A stretch of DNA of 64,000 nucleotides, from contig NZ_WKKI01000008.1 in the NCBI RefSeq assembly GCF_009674805.1, positions 43,347-107,346 on the forward strand, read 5' to 3'. Of this stretch, positions 53,513 to 61,476 are shown in pieces. A model generated the notes under the pieces. That model had not been told where the DNA came from. It saw only the letters and a program-made list of their open reading frames with translations, and made no database searches. The stretch's first letter is position 1; each line of letters begins with the position of its first letter. The translations under genes and the position numbers were made by a program. The stretch is from Metabacillus lacus. GTDB lineage: Bacteria; Bacillota; Bacilli; Bacillales; Bacillaceae.

Positions 53513-54313
53513 TCAAGCTTCTTCATCTTCTAAAAAAGGTTTGTTGGCGTAATGATACATCCAGCCCATCATCAGTGCTCCGCCAATCAAATTTCCAATT
53601 GTGACAGGAATCAGATTATAAACCACTCCTGAAAAAGAAACGCTGTCAGGAGAATTCAGGACCAGGCTGATTGCAAATGTACACATATTTGCAATGCTGT
53701 GCTCATAGCCCGAAATAAAAAAGCAAAAAACGAACAGCATCATTGCAAATATTTTGGCACCGTCACTCTTTAGAGACATTGGTACAAAGAACGCCATACA
53801 AACCAGCCAATTACAAAGAATTCCCCGAAAAAAGAGTTCAAGCACAGGTGCGTGAGTTTTCTTTTCTGCCACACTGAGCAAAAATCCATTCACGGAAGGA
53901 TCGTTGAATAGTCCCGTTGTATAGATCAGAAAGGCAAATATAATCGCACCGATAAGATTGCCTGCGTAACTGAAGAACCACATGTTTGCAACCTGCGGCC
54001 ATGCCATTTTCTTTCGCAGAGCAGCATATGTATAGTAAAACGTGTTTCCTGTAAAAAGATCTCCGCCGCCATATGCAATTAAAATGATTGCTGCTCCAAA
54101 AGTGATCGCAGCAATAGGGTAGGTAAAAGGAGACTGTTCCAAATAAAAGAAATTGCCCGTTCTGAATGCAACAATAACCCCAAAGCCTATAAACATGGAG
54201 GCAAGTGCTGCTCTAGCCAGGTATCTTGTTTTGCTGTGTGTAAAAAGGCGCTGTTTTTTCAGGGCGAGCTTTTCGACTTCTTTCAGTGCTTGCACTTCCA
54301 CCGTCATCACCAC
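53513..54313 (-). CDS. Formate/nitrite transporter (FNT) family channel
   Basis: A 266-residue channel with six helices. Family marks: the start of TM2 GGGDLFTGNTFYYTYAAL, GNLIGAIIFAF, RGILCNWLVCMAFFVP and the last GNLIGGALMMGWMYHYAN. FNT channels form pentamers that pass formate, nitrite or hydrosulfide. The N-terminus is cytosolic and basic. Start codon is unclear: GTG 54313 or ATG 54307 (MTVEVQ); no strong ribosome site. No formate or nitrite enzyme genes lie nearby. The 200 bases upstream show nothing further. Confidence 0.9.
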   Translation of the reverse strand: MVMTVEVQALKEVEKLALKKQRLFTHSKTRYLARAALASMFIGFGVIVAFRTGNFFYLEQSPFTYPIAAITFGAAIILIAYGGGDLFTGNTFYYTYAALRKKMAWPQVANMWFFSYAGNLIGAIIFAFLIYTTGLFNDPSVNGFLLSVAEKKTHAPVLELFFRGILCNWLVCMAFFVPMSLKSDGAKIFAMMLFVFCFFISGYEHSIANMCTFAISLVLNSPDSVSFSGVVYNLIPVTIGNLIGGALMMGWMYHYANKPFLEDEEA

Positions 54314-54511
54314 ATTTACGTATTGTATTGCTGTTTGCAGTTATCTTACCACAATCGCCTGCTAATTATTGCAGCTATCTGTGACTATTCCCTGACAGCC
54401 GTAAGTAAATACTTGGTGTACTATGTTTTTATCAGTATCAGCTCACCCTGTTTCACCTTTTTGACCCGGTTATCAATCTCTATATGTCCGACATCGCTAA
54501 AGAGGTGTTTT

Positions 54512-55411
54512 CTACTGCTCGCTGACCGCTTTTATCAGCAGCCGGTTAGCCTCTATCACTATTACTAGACTGCCTGTATGAACAAGCAGCGTGATATAAG
54601 CCATGGCCGCAGTCCGGTATAGCAGCCACGAAGATAAATGCTTACAGTCCACTTGCCATTCCTCAAGAAGCTGGACGAGATAGTCCTCAAAAGACAGGGT
54701 GCCCCGTTTCGCAAAAAGCTGTTCAACCCAGCTGAGAATTTCCTGATGACAGCGTTCATTTTCTTCCACAGTTTCTATAAAACTGCATTGAAAATTACCA
54801 TGGCCGGGCACTGCACCATAGCATTCTATTTGCTTTAAGTATGTTAGCGAAGCCAAAGTATCTTCTGCGCTAATGATAAAGGGAATTCTATGTTTGGCGA
54901 GCTGCTCCCTCCCAAAGTACGCATCTCCGCAGTATAGAATATCTGAGACTAGTACACCCATTTGGTTGATGCTGTGTCCGGGAAATGTGAACGTTTTGCA
55001 GGAATGGCTCCCAAATTGAATCAATGCCCCTGCTTCCTCGTCCACTCTCATGGTTTCTCCTTCAAGAAATTTATTTCTAAGCTCTGATATCGGCTTGTTT
55101 CCCTGAAAAAGATACAAAGGCTCGAGGATAGGGTTGCGGAGAATGGCTTCTTCAATGGGAGGTGCAATTGTATGTACATGTTTCTGTGACTGAAGATAGC
55201 CCGCACCTCCGAAATGGTCGGTATGCGCATGCGTAATGAATAAATGAGTAACCGGAAGTTGTTTTTCTTTCAACAATTTTAAGACTTTTTTCATAGACTG
55301 TTGATCAAGTCCTGCATCAATAAGCAATCCGTTTTCTTCATCCCTGACATACCCGATATTGACAGCTCCTTTAAAATAAAAGCAGTCTCCTTTGATATGC
55401 AGCAGTTCCAT
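54512..55411 (-). CDS. MBL-fold metallohydrolase
   Basis: A 299-residue metallo-beta-lactamase-fold hydrolase. LFITHAHTDHFGGAG is the HxHxDH zinc motif; GHSINQMGVLVSDILYCGDAYFG gives the later His and bridging Asp; VPGHGN is the final His. GADGV-like LLIDAGLDQQSM lies at the N-terminus. AAGGGG precedes the ATG. The C-terminal ~90 residues are helical, as in glyoxalase-II-like or RNase-Z-unrelated hydrolases. Substrate unknown. Confidence 0.88.
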   Translation of the reverse strand: MELLHIKGDCFYFKGAVNIGYVRDEENGLLIDAGLDQQSMKKVLKLLKEKQLPVTHLFITHAHTDHFGGAGYLQSQKHVHTIAPPIEEAILRNPILEPLYLFQGNKPISELRNKFLEGETMRVDEEAGALIQFGSHSCKTFTFPGHSINQMGVLVSDILYCGDAYFGREQLAKHRIPFIISAEDTLASLTYLKQIECYGAVPGHGNFQCSFIETVEENERCHQEILSWVEQLFAKRGTLSFEDYLVQLLEEWQVDCKHLSSWLLYRTAAMAYITLLVHTGSLVIVIEANRLLIKAVSEQ

Positions 55412-55472
55412 ATAATCCCCTTCTTTTCACAGGAGTATGAGCCTCCCCTGTCTTTACAGCAGGGAGGCTGAT

Positions 55473-55727
55473 TTAGATATATTCGTTGATAGTCAGACCC
55501 TTTCCTCCAGGAAAAGGAAATTTTGCCTGTTTCATCTCTTTCTTTTTCACAGCTTGCAGAATGTTTGCAAAACGTCTTTGATCTCCTCGTCTTTCTTCCT
55601 CTACAAACTGGCTGTTCAGTGAAACAGCTGATGCTTTTGAAAGCTCAGCATAATCGTTTTTGTATGTAACCATACGGTTTGCATATTGGACTGATTGTTC
55701 CAGTACTACAGGAGCCACCCAACTCAT
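55473..55727 (-). CDS. Hypothetical 84-residue protein
   Basis: Starts at ATG 55727 with AGAGGTGATG upstream. MSWVAPVVLEQSVQYANRMV and YKNDYAELSKASAVSLNSQF suggest an amphipathic helical protein, ending KFPFPGGKGLTINEYI. Similar short proteins occur in Bacillus next to sporulation genes, but no family is recognised. A GC-rich inverted repeat at 55441-55470 (GCCTCCC/GGGAGGC) overlaps its end and may close its transcript. Confidence 0.6.
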   Translation of the reverse strand: MSWVAPVVLEQSVQYANRMVTYKNDYAELSKASAVSLNSQFVEEERRGDQRRFANILQAVKKKEMKQAKFPFPGGKGLTINEYI

Positions 55728-55869
55728 AACATCACCTCTGTTTTGTTTTTCCTTACTCTCAGGAATTTCAAACCTTTCTTACAGGTAAATACTTTGTTAT
55801 GATAAGTTTTGCTGTATAATTTACTAAAATAAATACGCACCCTAATGTGAATTTATGGGAGGTGCTTTC

Positions 55870-58143
55870 ATGTTTTGTGCAAATTTTCAAAATAATATCA
55901 TTCAATTGTCTGAATTGCCCAGAAATCAGTTTCAGCAAATATATGATGCCGGACGCTCAGGAAAGCTTACCTGTCCCCTCTGCCAAAAAGAAGTGAGATT
56001 ATACATAGGATTGAAGCAATCACCACACTTTTACCACGCAGGCAAGGGAGACTATTCAGACTGTGTAGAATACTGCTCTACTCTGCAGATTGAACCTGCT
56101 TCAGCTGTCACTGAAAAGGAGGCCGTCCACAGCGGGAGCTTCAGGCTGCCGCAAGGACGTTCAATCAAGGATGAACCCGCGGAAACACAGGGATTCACTC
56201 CTGCAACCCCGGTGACGATTAGCAATGTTTATACTGATCAAGCAGAACTGCAAAGCAATACGCTGTTCCCCGGCATAAGCTTTAACTCTTCACAATATGA
56301 AGCCATTACAAATGTAGAGGGGCCAATGCTCGTCTTATCTGGCGCAGGAAGCGGAAAAACCCGAGTGCTTACAGCAAGGGCAGCCTATATGGCTGTTCAC
56401 CGGAAAATAGATCCTCGCTCAATTATGCTGGTTACCTTTACGTCTAAAGCTGCTAAAGAAATGAGGGACAGGCTTTCACAATCATACGGAATGATGCCTC
56501 AGCAGCTGGCAGGCATTGTTGTGGGAACATTTCACAGCATCTTTTACAGAATGCTTGCCCACTATGATGGAGCAAAGTGGAACGGAAATAACTTAATAAA
56601 AGGGGAATGGCAAAGGGAGCAGTATATTAAAACAGCCGGAAGAGAAAAGGGGCTTGATGAAAAGGATTTTCCCTACGATCTTGCTCTTCAAAAAATCAGC
56701 TATTGGAAAAATACGCTCTCGATTTCTTCATCGTTCAAGCCGAAAGATGATTGGGAAGAACAAGTTTTTTATCTTTATCAGCGCTACGAAGAAATGAAAA
56801 GGGACCGAAATCAGTTTGATTTCGATGATATGCTGATTGGGTGCTATGACTTGTTAACTGAAAACAAGGAACTCCTGGAGCGGTATCAAAAAAGATTTAC
56901 CCATTTTCTAATTGATGAATTTCAGGATATTAACACCGTTCAGTATCAGCTGATGAAGCTTTTGTCAGAGCATACCCGCCACATTTGTGCAGTGGGTGAT
57001 GATGATCAATCCATCTATTCTTTCAGAGGGAGCGATCCCGGGTTTATTCTTAATTTTCAAAAGGATTTTCCGGACGCAGCAGTGATACAGCTTACAAAAA
57101 ATTACCGGTCCAGCCACCCGATTGTAGCAAGTGCAAAAAAAGTGATTGTAAGAAACCGTAACAGATTGAATAAAAATATCCAAAGCAGCTTTAACCATGA
57201 ACAGCAGCCCCTCTTTTTTTATCCTTATGATGAAGAGGAAGAGGCAACCATGATTGTTAACGATATAAAGGAAAGAATTCAGGAGGGTGAAGATCCCGGA
57301 AGCTTCGCCGTTCTGTACAGAACCCATTCCGCGGGTCGTGCTGTTTTTGAGAGACTGTATCAGTCAAGCCTTCCCTTCTCCATGGAAAAGGAAACAGCAG
57401 GATTTTATGATAGAAGGGTTGTGAAAACCGCTGCGGCATATCTGACATTGAGCAGGGATCCTGACTCAGTTGAAGCTGTTACTTCCCTGTTATTTGCCTT
57501 TTTCATCAAGCAAACCGCCCTTTCTGACTTAAAAGCGATTTCGATATTGGAAGACTGCAGCTTGCTGGAAGCACTGCTGAAGCTTCCTCAGCTTCAGCCC
57601 TTTCAGAAAAAGAAAATTCAGCAGATTCTTCCCCGCTTTGCCAGGCTCAGAAGCATGAAGCCGGTCGAGGCACTGATTACAATCGAAAAGGATATGGGAC
57701 TTGGAGATTACCTAAAGAAACGGGGAAGTGAAGGCAACTCCATTGAGAAGGGATCTGATGATTTGCAGGATCTAAAGGTTGCAGCGAAGGAGTTCCAAAC
57801 CGTTGATGCTTTTCTGGATCATATTGATCATATGAAGCATGCTGTTAAGGAGATTAACAGCCTTCAGCGTAGTCCTGAAAATTCCATCCAGCTCATGACC
57901 ATTCACCGGTCAAAAGGGCTTGAATTCAAGCATGTATATGTATTAGGAGTGACAGATGGCTCCCTCCCCCACGATTTTGCTCTGGATTCTCATAGACAGG
58001 GGGATTCCTCTCACCTTGAAGAAGAGAGACGTCTGCTGTATGTAGCGATGACGCGGGCAAAAGAAGGGCTGTATTTATCACTGCCATCTTATCGCAGATA
58101 CAAAAAAGCTGTTCCATCAAGATTTATCAAGCATTTAATGTGA
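55870..58143 (+). CDS. yjcD: UvrD/PcrA-type DNA helicase with N-terminal zinc-finger domain (YjcD-like)
   Basis: A 757-residue superfamily 1 helicase from ATG 55870, after GGGAGGTG. Residues 1-75 form a cysteine/histidine-rich domain (C35PLC38, H53, H56, C65, C69), like the finger of CoiA-type competence proteins. Then the helicase: Q motif and Walker A LSGAGSGKTRVL, FTSKAAKEMRDRL (Ia), LIDEFQDINTVQYQLM (II), VGDDDQSIYSFRGS (III), TKNYRSSHPI (IV), MTIHRSKGLEFKHVYVLG (V) and EERRLLYVAMTRAK (VI). It is shorter than PcrA/UvrD (about 720-740 without the finger) in domain 2B. B. subtilis YjcD is of similar size and lies beside spoVIF, as here. Confidence 0.9.
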   Translation: MFCANFQNNIIQLSELPRNQFQQIYDAGRSGKLTCPLCQKEVRLYIGLKQSPHFYHAGKGDYSDCVEYCSTLQIEPASAVTEKEAVHSGSFRLPQGRSIKDEPAETQGFTPATPVTISNVYTDQAELQSNTLFPGISFNSSQYEAITNVEGPMLVLSGAGSGKTRVLTARAAYMAVHRKIDPRSIMLVTFTSKAAKEMRDRLSQSYGMMPQQLAGIVVGTFHSIFYRMLAHYDGAKWNGNNLIKGEWQREQYIKTAGREKGLDEKDFPYDLALQKISYWKNTLSISSSFKPKDDWEEQVFYLYQRYEEMKRDRNQFDFDDMLIGCYDLLTENKELLERYQKRFTHFLIDEFQDINTVQYQLMKLLSEHTRHICAVGDDDQSIYSFRGSDPGFILNFQKDFPDAAVIQLTKNYRSSHPIVASAKKVIVRNRNRLNKNIQSSFNHEQQPLFFYPYDEEEEATMIVNDIKERIQEGEDPGSFAVLYRTHSAGRAVFERLYQSSLPFSMEKETAGFYDRRVVKTAAAYLTLSRDPDSVEAVTSLLFAFFIKQTALSDLKAISILEDCSLLEALLKLPQLQPFQKKKIQQILPRFARLRSMKPVEALITIEKDMGLGDYLKKRGSEGNSIEKGSDDLQDLKVAAKEFQTVDAFLDHIDHMKHAVKEINSLQRSPENSIQLMTIHRSKGLEFKHVYVLGVTDGSLPHDFALDSHRQGDSSHLEEERRLLYVAMTRAKEGLYLSLPSYRRYKKAVPSRFIKHLM

Positions 58144-58149
58144 AAATAT

Positions 58150-58192
58150 AAATAAGAAAAGCCCCCAATTTGGGAGGCTTTTCTTATTTTTT
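58150..58192 (+). terminator. Terminator of the helicase gene
   Basis: AAAAGCCCCCAA and TTGGGAGGCTTTT form a stem, then CTTATTTTTT. The minus-strand T-run is poor, so it mainly serves the helicase. Confidence 0.8.
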
Positions 58193-58438
58193 ATTTATCA
58201 TTTTAGAAATGGTTCCAAAGTCAAGTTTCTCTTTGCCGTTTACAATGGAATTGACAATTTTGTCCTCTGTATCCTTTGAAACAGGCTTGCCGGCTATTTG
58301 GGAAACCTTTTTAATTACGTTTCTCACTGTTTTTTCATCTTGAAAATTGGCTCCCTGAAGAGAGTTGGCAAGGTTAAACACATCCTGCATATTGACGCCG
58401 GTTTTCTTTTCAATATTCTTAAAGAAATTGTTATCCAT
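58184..58438 (-). CDS. spoVIF: Stage VI sporulation protein F
   Basis: An 84-residue helical protein matching SpoVIF (YjcC): MDNNFFKNIEKKTGVNMQDV, FNLANSLQGANFQDEKTVRN and ISKMINKK at the end. In B. subtilis it is needed for assembly of the spore coat and for late GerE-dependent gene expression. A clear SigK-type promoter lies just upstream (58464-58490). It converges with the helicase gene. Confidence 0.92.
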   Translation of the reverse strand: MDNNFFKNIEKKTGVNMQDVFNLANSLQGANFQDEKTVRNVIKKVSQIAGKPVSKDTEDKIVNSIVNGKEKLDFGTISKMINKK

Positions 58439-58463
58439 TTTGAAGCCTCCTTACGTCTTGGTA

Positions 58464-58490
58464 TATCATATGACTATGTTTGCAGATTGT
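58464..58490 (-). promoter_or_regulatory. SigK-type promoter of spoVIF
   Basis: On the minus strand AC, a 16 bp spacer and CATATGATA match the SigK consensus AC-N16/17-CATANNNTA exactly. The predicted start lies about 20 bases before the ATG. Confidence 0.75.
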
Positions 58491-58509
58491 GATACATCAG
58501 GATTGGAAA

Positions 58510-58547
58510 AAGTAAGAGCACGGGTTTGCACCCGTACTCTGTCTTCT
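58510..58547 (-). terminator. Terminator of the yjcZ-type gene
   Basis: GAGTACGGGTGC and its near complement CCCGTGCTC form a stem on the minus strand, followed by a TTACTTTTT run. Confidence 0.75.
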
Positions 58548-58562
58548 TGCTTGTAGTGCCGA

Positions 58563-58697
58563 TTAATGGTGGTAGTAAGAAGCACCAACAATGATCAACA
58601 AGATGAAAAGTACAACCAGCAATACGAAAGCTGATCCACCGTAGCCGTAACCGCCTCCGCCATAACCGCCGCCGTAGCCGTAGCAACCGTAACCCAT
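58563..58697 (-). CDS. yjcZ: YjcZ-family small sporulation protein
   Basis: A 44-residue protein, ATG 58697 after GGAGGTG. Residues 1-21 are Gly/Tyr-rich ([20 protein letters not shown]) and residues 22-40 are one hydrophobic helix ([19 protein letters not shown]), ending YYHH. This is the YjcZ/YdgB-type family of tiny spore proteins. A SigK-like promoter lies at 58731-58757. Several copies per genome are usual. Too short for common gene finders. Confidence 0.9.
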   Translation of the reverse strand: MGYGCYGYGGGYGGGGYGYGGSAFVLLVVLFILLIIVGASYYHH

Positions 58698-58730
58698 TCA
58701 AAAGCACCTCCTCTTATCCTAGCTCCCTAA

Positions 58731-58757
58731 CAGAATATGTCCTTCAGGGAAATTGGT
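58731..58757 (-). promoter_or_regulatory. SigK-like promoter of yjcZ
   Basis: On the minus strand AC, N16 and CATATTCTG; one base differs from CATANNNTA. It sits 34 bases before the start codon. Confidence 0.55.
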
Positions 58758-58806
58758 TTGGACAAATGCATAGGGCTTTTGCGGAAATACCTGAAAACAT
58801 ATTGTG

Positions 58807-59016
58807 TCAGCTTTTTTTCATTTCAGAAGGGCCTTGTTCTGCCATCCGCTTTTCCACCTGATCAGCAAGAGCATCCATCTGACTTTCAAAATCCCCTGCC
58901 ACTGTTTCCAGCCGCTCCCATTCCCGATCTTTCTCACTTTGCCACTTCTCAATTTTCTGCTGATTTTGGTTGTGTTTCTCATACCGTTTGTTCAGCCATC
59001 CCTCAAAGCTCCACAA
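58807..59016 (-). CDS. Hypothetical coiled-coil protein
   Basis: A 69-residue protein from TTG 59016 (LWSFEGWLNKRYEKHNQNQQ), eight bases after AAAAGGGG. It is one long charged helix (KIEKWQSEKDREWERLETVA, FESQMDALADQVEKRMAEQG). No signal peptide or membrane helix. No family recognised. It lies among sporulation genes, which may hint at a spore role. The frame opens at 59070 but without a site. Confidence 0.55.
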   Translation of the reverse strand: MWSFEGWLNKRYEKHNQNQQKIEKWQSEKDREWERLETVAGDFESQMDALADQVEKRMAEQGPSEMKKS

Positions 59017-59324
59017 TAGCAAAACCCCTTTTCTTGCAGCATTTTCGTATAGTATGCAGAAGTGCTGCATGTAGCAGCTTGTGTGAAGATAGCAGCTTGT
59101 GTGCAGATAGCGTTTATATTGAGGGGCTCCGGCATCACATGCAAACCTGCCGGAAAACGGCGGCTCCTTTCACTCACAGTTTCTTTACGTATATTTTAGG
59201 ACGGGGTAAGAGCTTATGCAGCGGGGTGAAACCTAAGATAGAAACTACAGAGAAATCTGTTTCAGCTTCTCACCTGATAATTAGATGTGGAATATCCGAT
59301 TAATAAAAGAATGGCTTGAAAAAA

Positions 59325-59670
59325 GCTTTAAATAAACGGAAGTATTCCGGCTATTGATCTCAAGCAGGCAAATACTTAGTTACACCAATTCGAAATAGGT
59401 AAATAGGTTAAAATTGTTCTTTTTGTTAGAGGGAGGGGCGCCTTGTGAAAGTCACTCTGCATATATAAAAGGAGAAATTCCGCCTATGTAGAAAAAACAA
59501 CGAATATAGATCGAAATAAACGGAGGGTTTCCGTCTAAGCAGCTAAAAAAGCCTAAAATGGATGTTTATGAGCAGCTTAAGCGGAATACATTCCCTTATT
59601 CTCTCTCAAAAACGGCTTATTCTGGGTTTAAGGGAAATTCTTACGCTTATTTGTGATGAGGAGGCGCCTT
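59325..59670 (+). repeat. Composite intergenic repeat, copy at 59.5 kb
   Basis: Full copy: GGGCGCCTTGTGAAAG, ATAAAAGGAGAAATTCCGCC, ATAAACGGAGGGTTTCCGTC, AAGCGGAATACATTCCCTTA and TAAGGGAAATTCTTACGCTT, ending GGAGGCGCCTTGTG. It is preceded by a partial copy (59325-59360) with ATAAACGGAAGTATTCCGGC. Confidence 0.8.
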
Positions 59671-59689
59671 GTGCTTGCTGTTCCACTCA

Positions 59690-60175
59690 AATTTGTCCTT
59701 CATCGCACTGATGAAGGACATTTCTCTTGCTATTCCACTCAAATTTGTCCTTCATCGCACTGATGAAGGACATTTCTCCTGCTCTTCCACTCAAATTTGT
59801 CCTTCATCGCACTGATGAAGGACATTTCTCTTGCTGTTCCACTCAAATCTGTCCTTCATCGCCCTGATGAAGGACATTTCTCTTGCTGTTCCACTCAAAT
59901 TTGTCCTTCATCGCACTGATGAAGGACATTTCTCCTGCTCTTCCACTCAAATTTGTCCTTCATCGCACTGATGAAGGACATTTCTCTTGCTGTTCCATCC
60001 AAATCTGTCCTTCATCGCACTGATGAAGGACATTTCTCTTGCTGTTCCACTCAAATTTGTCCTTCATCGCCCTGATGAAGGGCATTTCTCCTGCTATTCC
60101 ACTCAAATCTGTCCTTCATCGCACTGATGAAGGGCATTTCTCCTGCTATTCCACTCAAATCTGTCCTTCATCGCC
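59690..60175 (+). repeat. Ten-copy 52 bp hairpin tandem array
   Basis: Ten units of about 52 bp. Each has TGTCCTTCATC-gcact-GATGAAGGACA, a perfect 11-base stem with a five-base loop, followed by TTTCTCYTGCTRTTCCACTC and AAAT. Later copies read GATGAAGGGCA, which still pairs through G-T. The last copy is cut by a GGGACAAGG repeat. Reading frames through it are repeat artefacts. Confidence 0.88.
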
Positions 60176-60275
60176 CCTGGGACAAGGTACCCGTCCCTGC
60201 GTCCCCATAAAGGGAATGTTACCGACGGGCTGGGACAAGGTACCCGTCCCTGCGTCCCTACGTCCCTGCGTCCCT
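60176..60275. repeat. GGGACAAGGTACCCGTCCC repeats
   Basis: Two copies of GGGACAAGGTACCCGTCCC each followed by TGCGTCCC, separated by 35 bases, then TACGTCCCTGCGTCCCTAAC. The block interrupts the 52 bp array and ends inside the small Cys/Lys-rich gene. Confidence 0.7.
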
Positions 60276-60411
60276 AACGCGAGCGCCTCTTCTTTTTTCC
60301 ACACCCACAGCCGCCTTTTTTTTCTTTTTTCACAGGCTGAGGCTTTGCAACATGCTTAGATTGATTGGAGGATGTTTCATAATTGGAAGGATTAATGTAT
60401 GGCTTGTGCAT
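60274..60411 (-). CDS. Small Lys/Cys-rich protein
   Basis: A 45-residue frame from ATG 60411 with AAGGCGG upstream: MHKPYINPSNYETSSNQSKH, then PQPVKKEKKGGCGCGKKKRR. The CGC pair and Lys/Arg cluster suggest a structural spore-coat-type peptide or metal-binding tail. It sits between yjcZ and yjcA. The last codon and the TAG are contributed by a GGGACGCAGGGACG repeat. No family recognised. Confidence 0.5.
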   Translation of the reverse strand: MHKPYINPSNYETSSNQSKHVAKPQPVKKEKKGGCGCGKKKRRSR

Positions 60412-60489
60412 AAGTAAAATTTCCGCCTTCCTTTTCTGACTTACTGTCATTCTATGATAATGAGAAAAGGTTGTTTCTAATTGGAAAGC

Positions 60490-60843
60490 CTATTCTATCA
60501 ATCTTTGGACAGCTGCCTCAAGGATTCCAGCCAAACCTGCAATGGCAAGAATAGCCGCCAGCGGCTCACCCCACACAGGATAGACACTGTAACATATATA
60601 TAAGAAGGCCGTGCACCAGACTCCGGTGCACCAGAAGCAGCTCAGCAATTCACCAAAAAAGGCTTGAATGCCCTTTCCCTTGATGGTTAAGTAGGTAACC
60701 TCTTCCCCTGCATCATTCACCTCGATGCTTTCTTCATGGAATGGCTTTCTGAGCCAGCCGGTAATCTTGTCATAGACGAGCAGACGTGTCAGCCGGAACG
60801 AGGCTAAAGACAGCATTAACAATGTTAAAAAAGACCCTGACAT
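60490..60843 (-). CDS. yjcA: Sporulation protein YjcA (DUF1360)
   Basis: A 117-residue membrane protein with two or three helices (FLTLLMLSLASFRLTRLLVY, LLSCFWCTGVWCTAFLYICYSVYPVW, LAAILAIAGLAGILEAAV). The CFWCTGVW motif and the RLTRLLVYDKI start are DUF1360 marks. In B. subtilis yjcA lies beside cotV in the same divergent arrangement. A CATAAGGTA box on the minus strand at 60870-60878 fits a SigK minus-10, though the AC element is poorly placed. Confidence 0.85.
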   Translation of the reverse strand: MSGSFLTLLMLSLASFRLTRLLVYDKITGWLRKPFHEESIEVNDAGEEVTYLTIKGKGIQAFFGELLSCFWCTGVWCTAFLYICYSVYPVWGEPLAAILAIAGLAGILEAAVQRLIE

Positions 60844-61023
60844 ATCCTTCCCTCCCTGTTTTCACCTTTTACCTTATGTTCCTTGCAAAATAGATATGTC
60901 ACATACTCTAAAGCCCGCCCCTCCATATTTGCCTTAAAAATGGGTGAGAAATTGTACTATTTCCTCAGTCCAATGAACCATTACCTGCATTAACTAATCA
61001 TATAAAGGAAGGGAGTGAAGATA

Positions 61024-61440
61024 ATGACTGAAAAATGGTCCGCTCTTGATTATTGCAGCTGCAATAAAGATGGAGTAACGCAAGAAGCAAAACAGGTCAG
61101 CGAGATTATTCAAGCCTCCAGTGAAACAATTATCATTAAAGATTCCTGTAAAGTTCATGTTGAAACAACTGAAACACAGGTTGCTGCTTCACTGCAGGCA
61201 GCAATTCAAGTTGCTATTGCACTGGTGGTTAACTTGTCAATCGCTGACAGCAGCAGAGCAGAAAGAGTCACTCAGGAGCTGCTTCAAAAATCACAAATCA
61301 AGCAGGCAAATAACCAAAAAATGATCATTGAAAATTCTTATAATGTTAATGTGACGACAACTGATACGGATGTTGCAGTTTCTCTGCAGCTGCTGATTCA
61401 ACTGCTGCTTGCTTTGATTGTTTCAATCGATATTCTTTAA
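61024..61440 (+). CDS. cotV: Spore coat protein CotV-like (CotX/CotV family)
   Basis: A 138-residue coat protein, ATG 61024 after AAGGAAGGGAG. It contains two copies of one ~45-residue unit: SSETIIIKDSCKVHVETTET + QVAASLQAAIQVAIALVVNL, and NNQKMIIENSYNVNVTTTDT + DVAVSLQLLIQLLLALIVSI. Each has an amphipathic strand part and a hydrophobic helix. This is the CotX domain of proteins in the insoluble fraction of the spore crust. First of the cot cluster in the order V-W-X-Y-Z. A CATACTCTA box at 60902-60910 is a possible SigK minus-10. Confidence 0.88.
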   Translation: MTEKWSALDYCSCNKDGVTQEAKQVSEIIQASSETIIIKDSCKVHVETTETQVAASLQAAIQVAIALVVNLSIADSSRAERVTQELLQKSQIKQANNQKMIIENSYNVNVTTTDTDVAVSLQLLIQLLLALIVSIDIL

Positions 61441-61476
61441 TCCCGATGAAAATGCCGTTAAAGGAGGTTTGCTGAT

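Noticed and set aside
54314..54511. Short ORFs between FNT and MBL genes
   Set aside because: Frames are shadows or lack ribosome sites; region shows nothing supportable.
59690..60175. CRISPR-like array
   Set aside because: The linkers between repeats are nearly identical, the period is constant at 52 bp and no cas genes are present, so it is a tandem hairpin array.
60039..60359. 106-residue plus-strand ORF
   Set aside because: It reads through the 52 bp array and the GGGACAAGG repeats; a repeat artefact.
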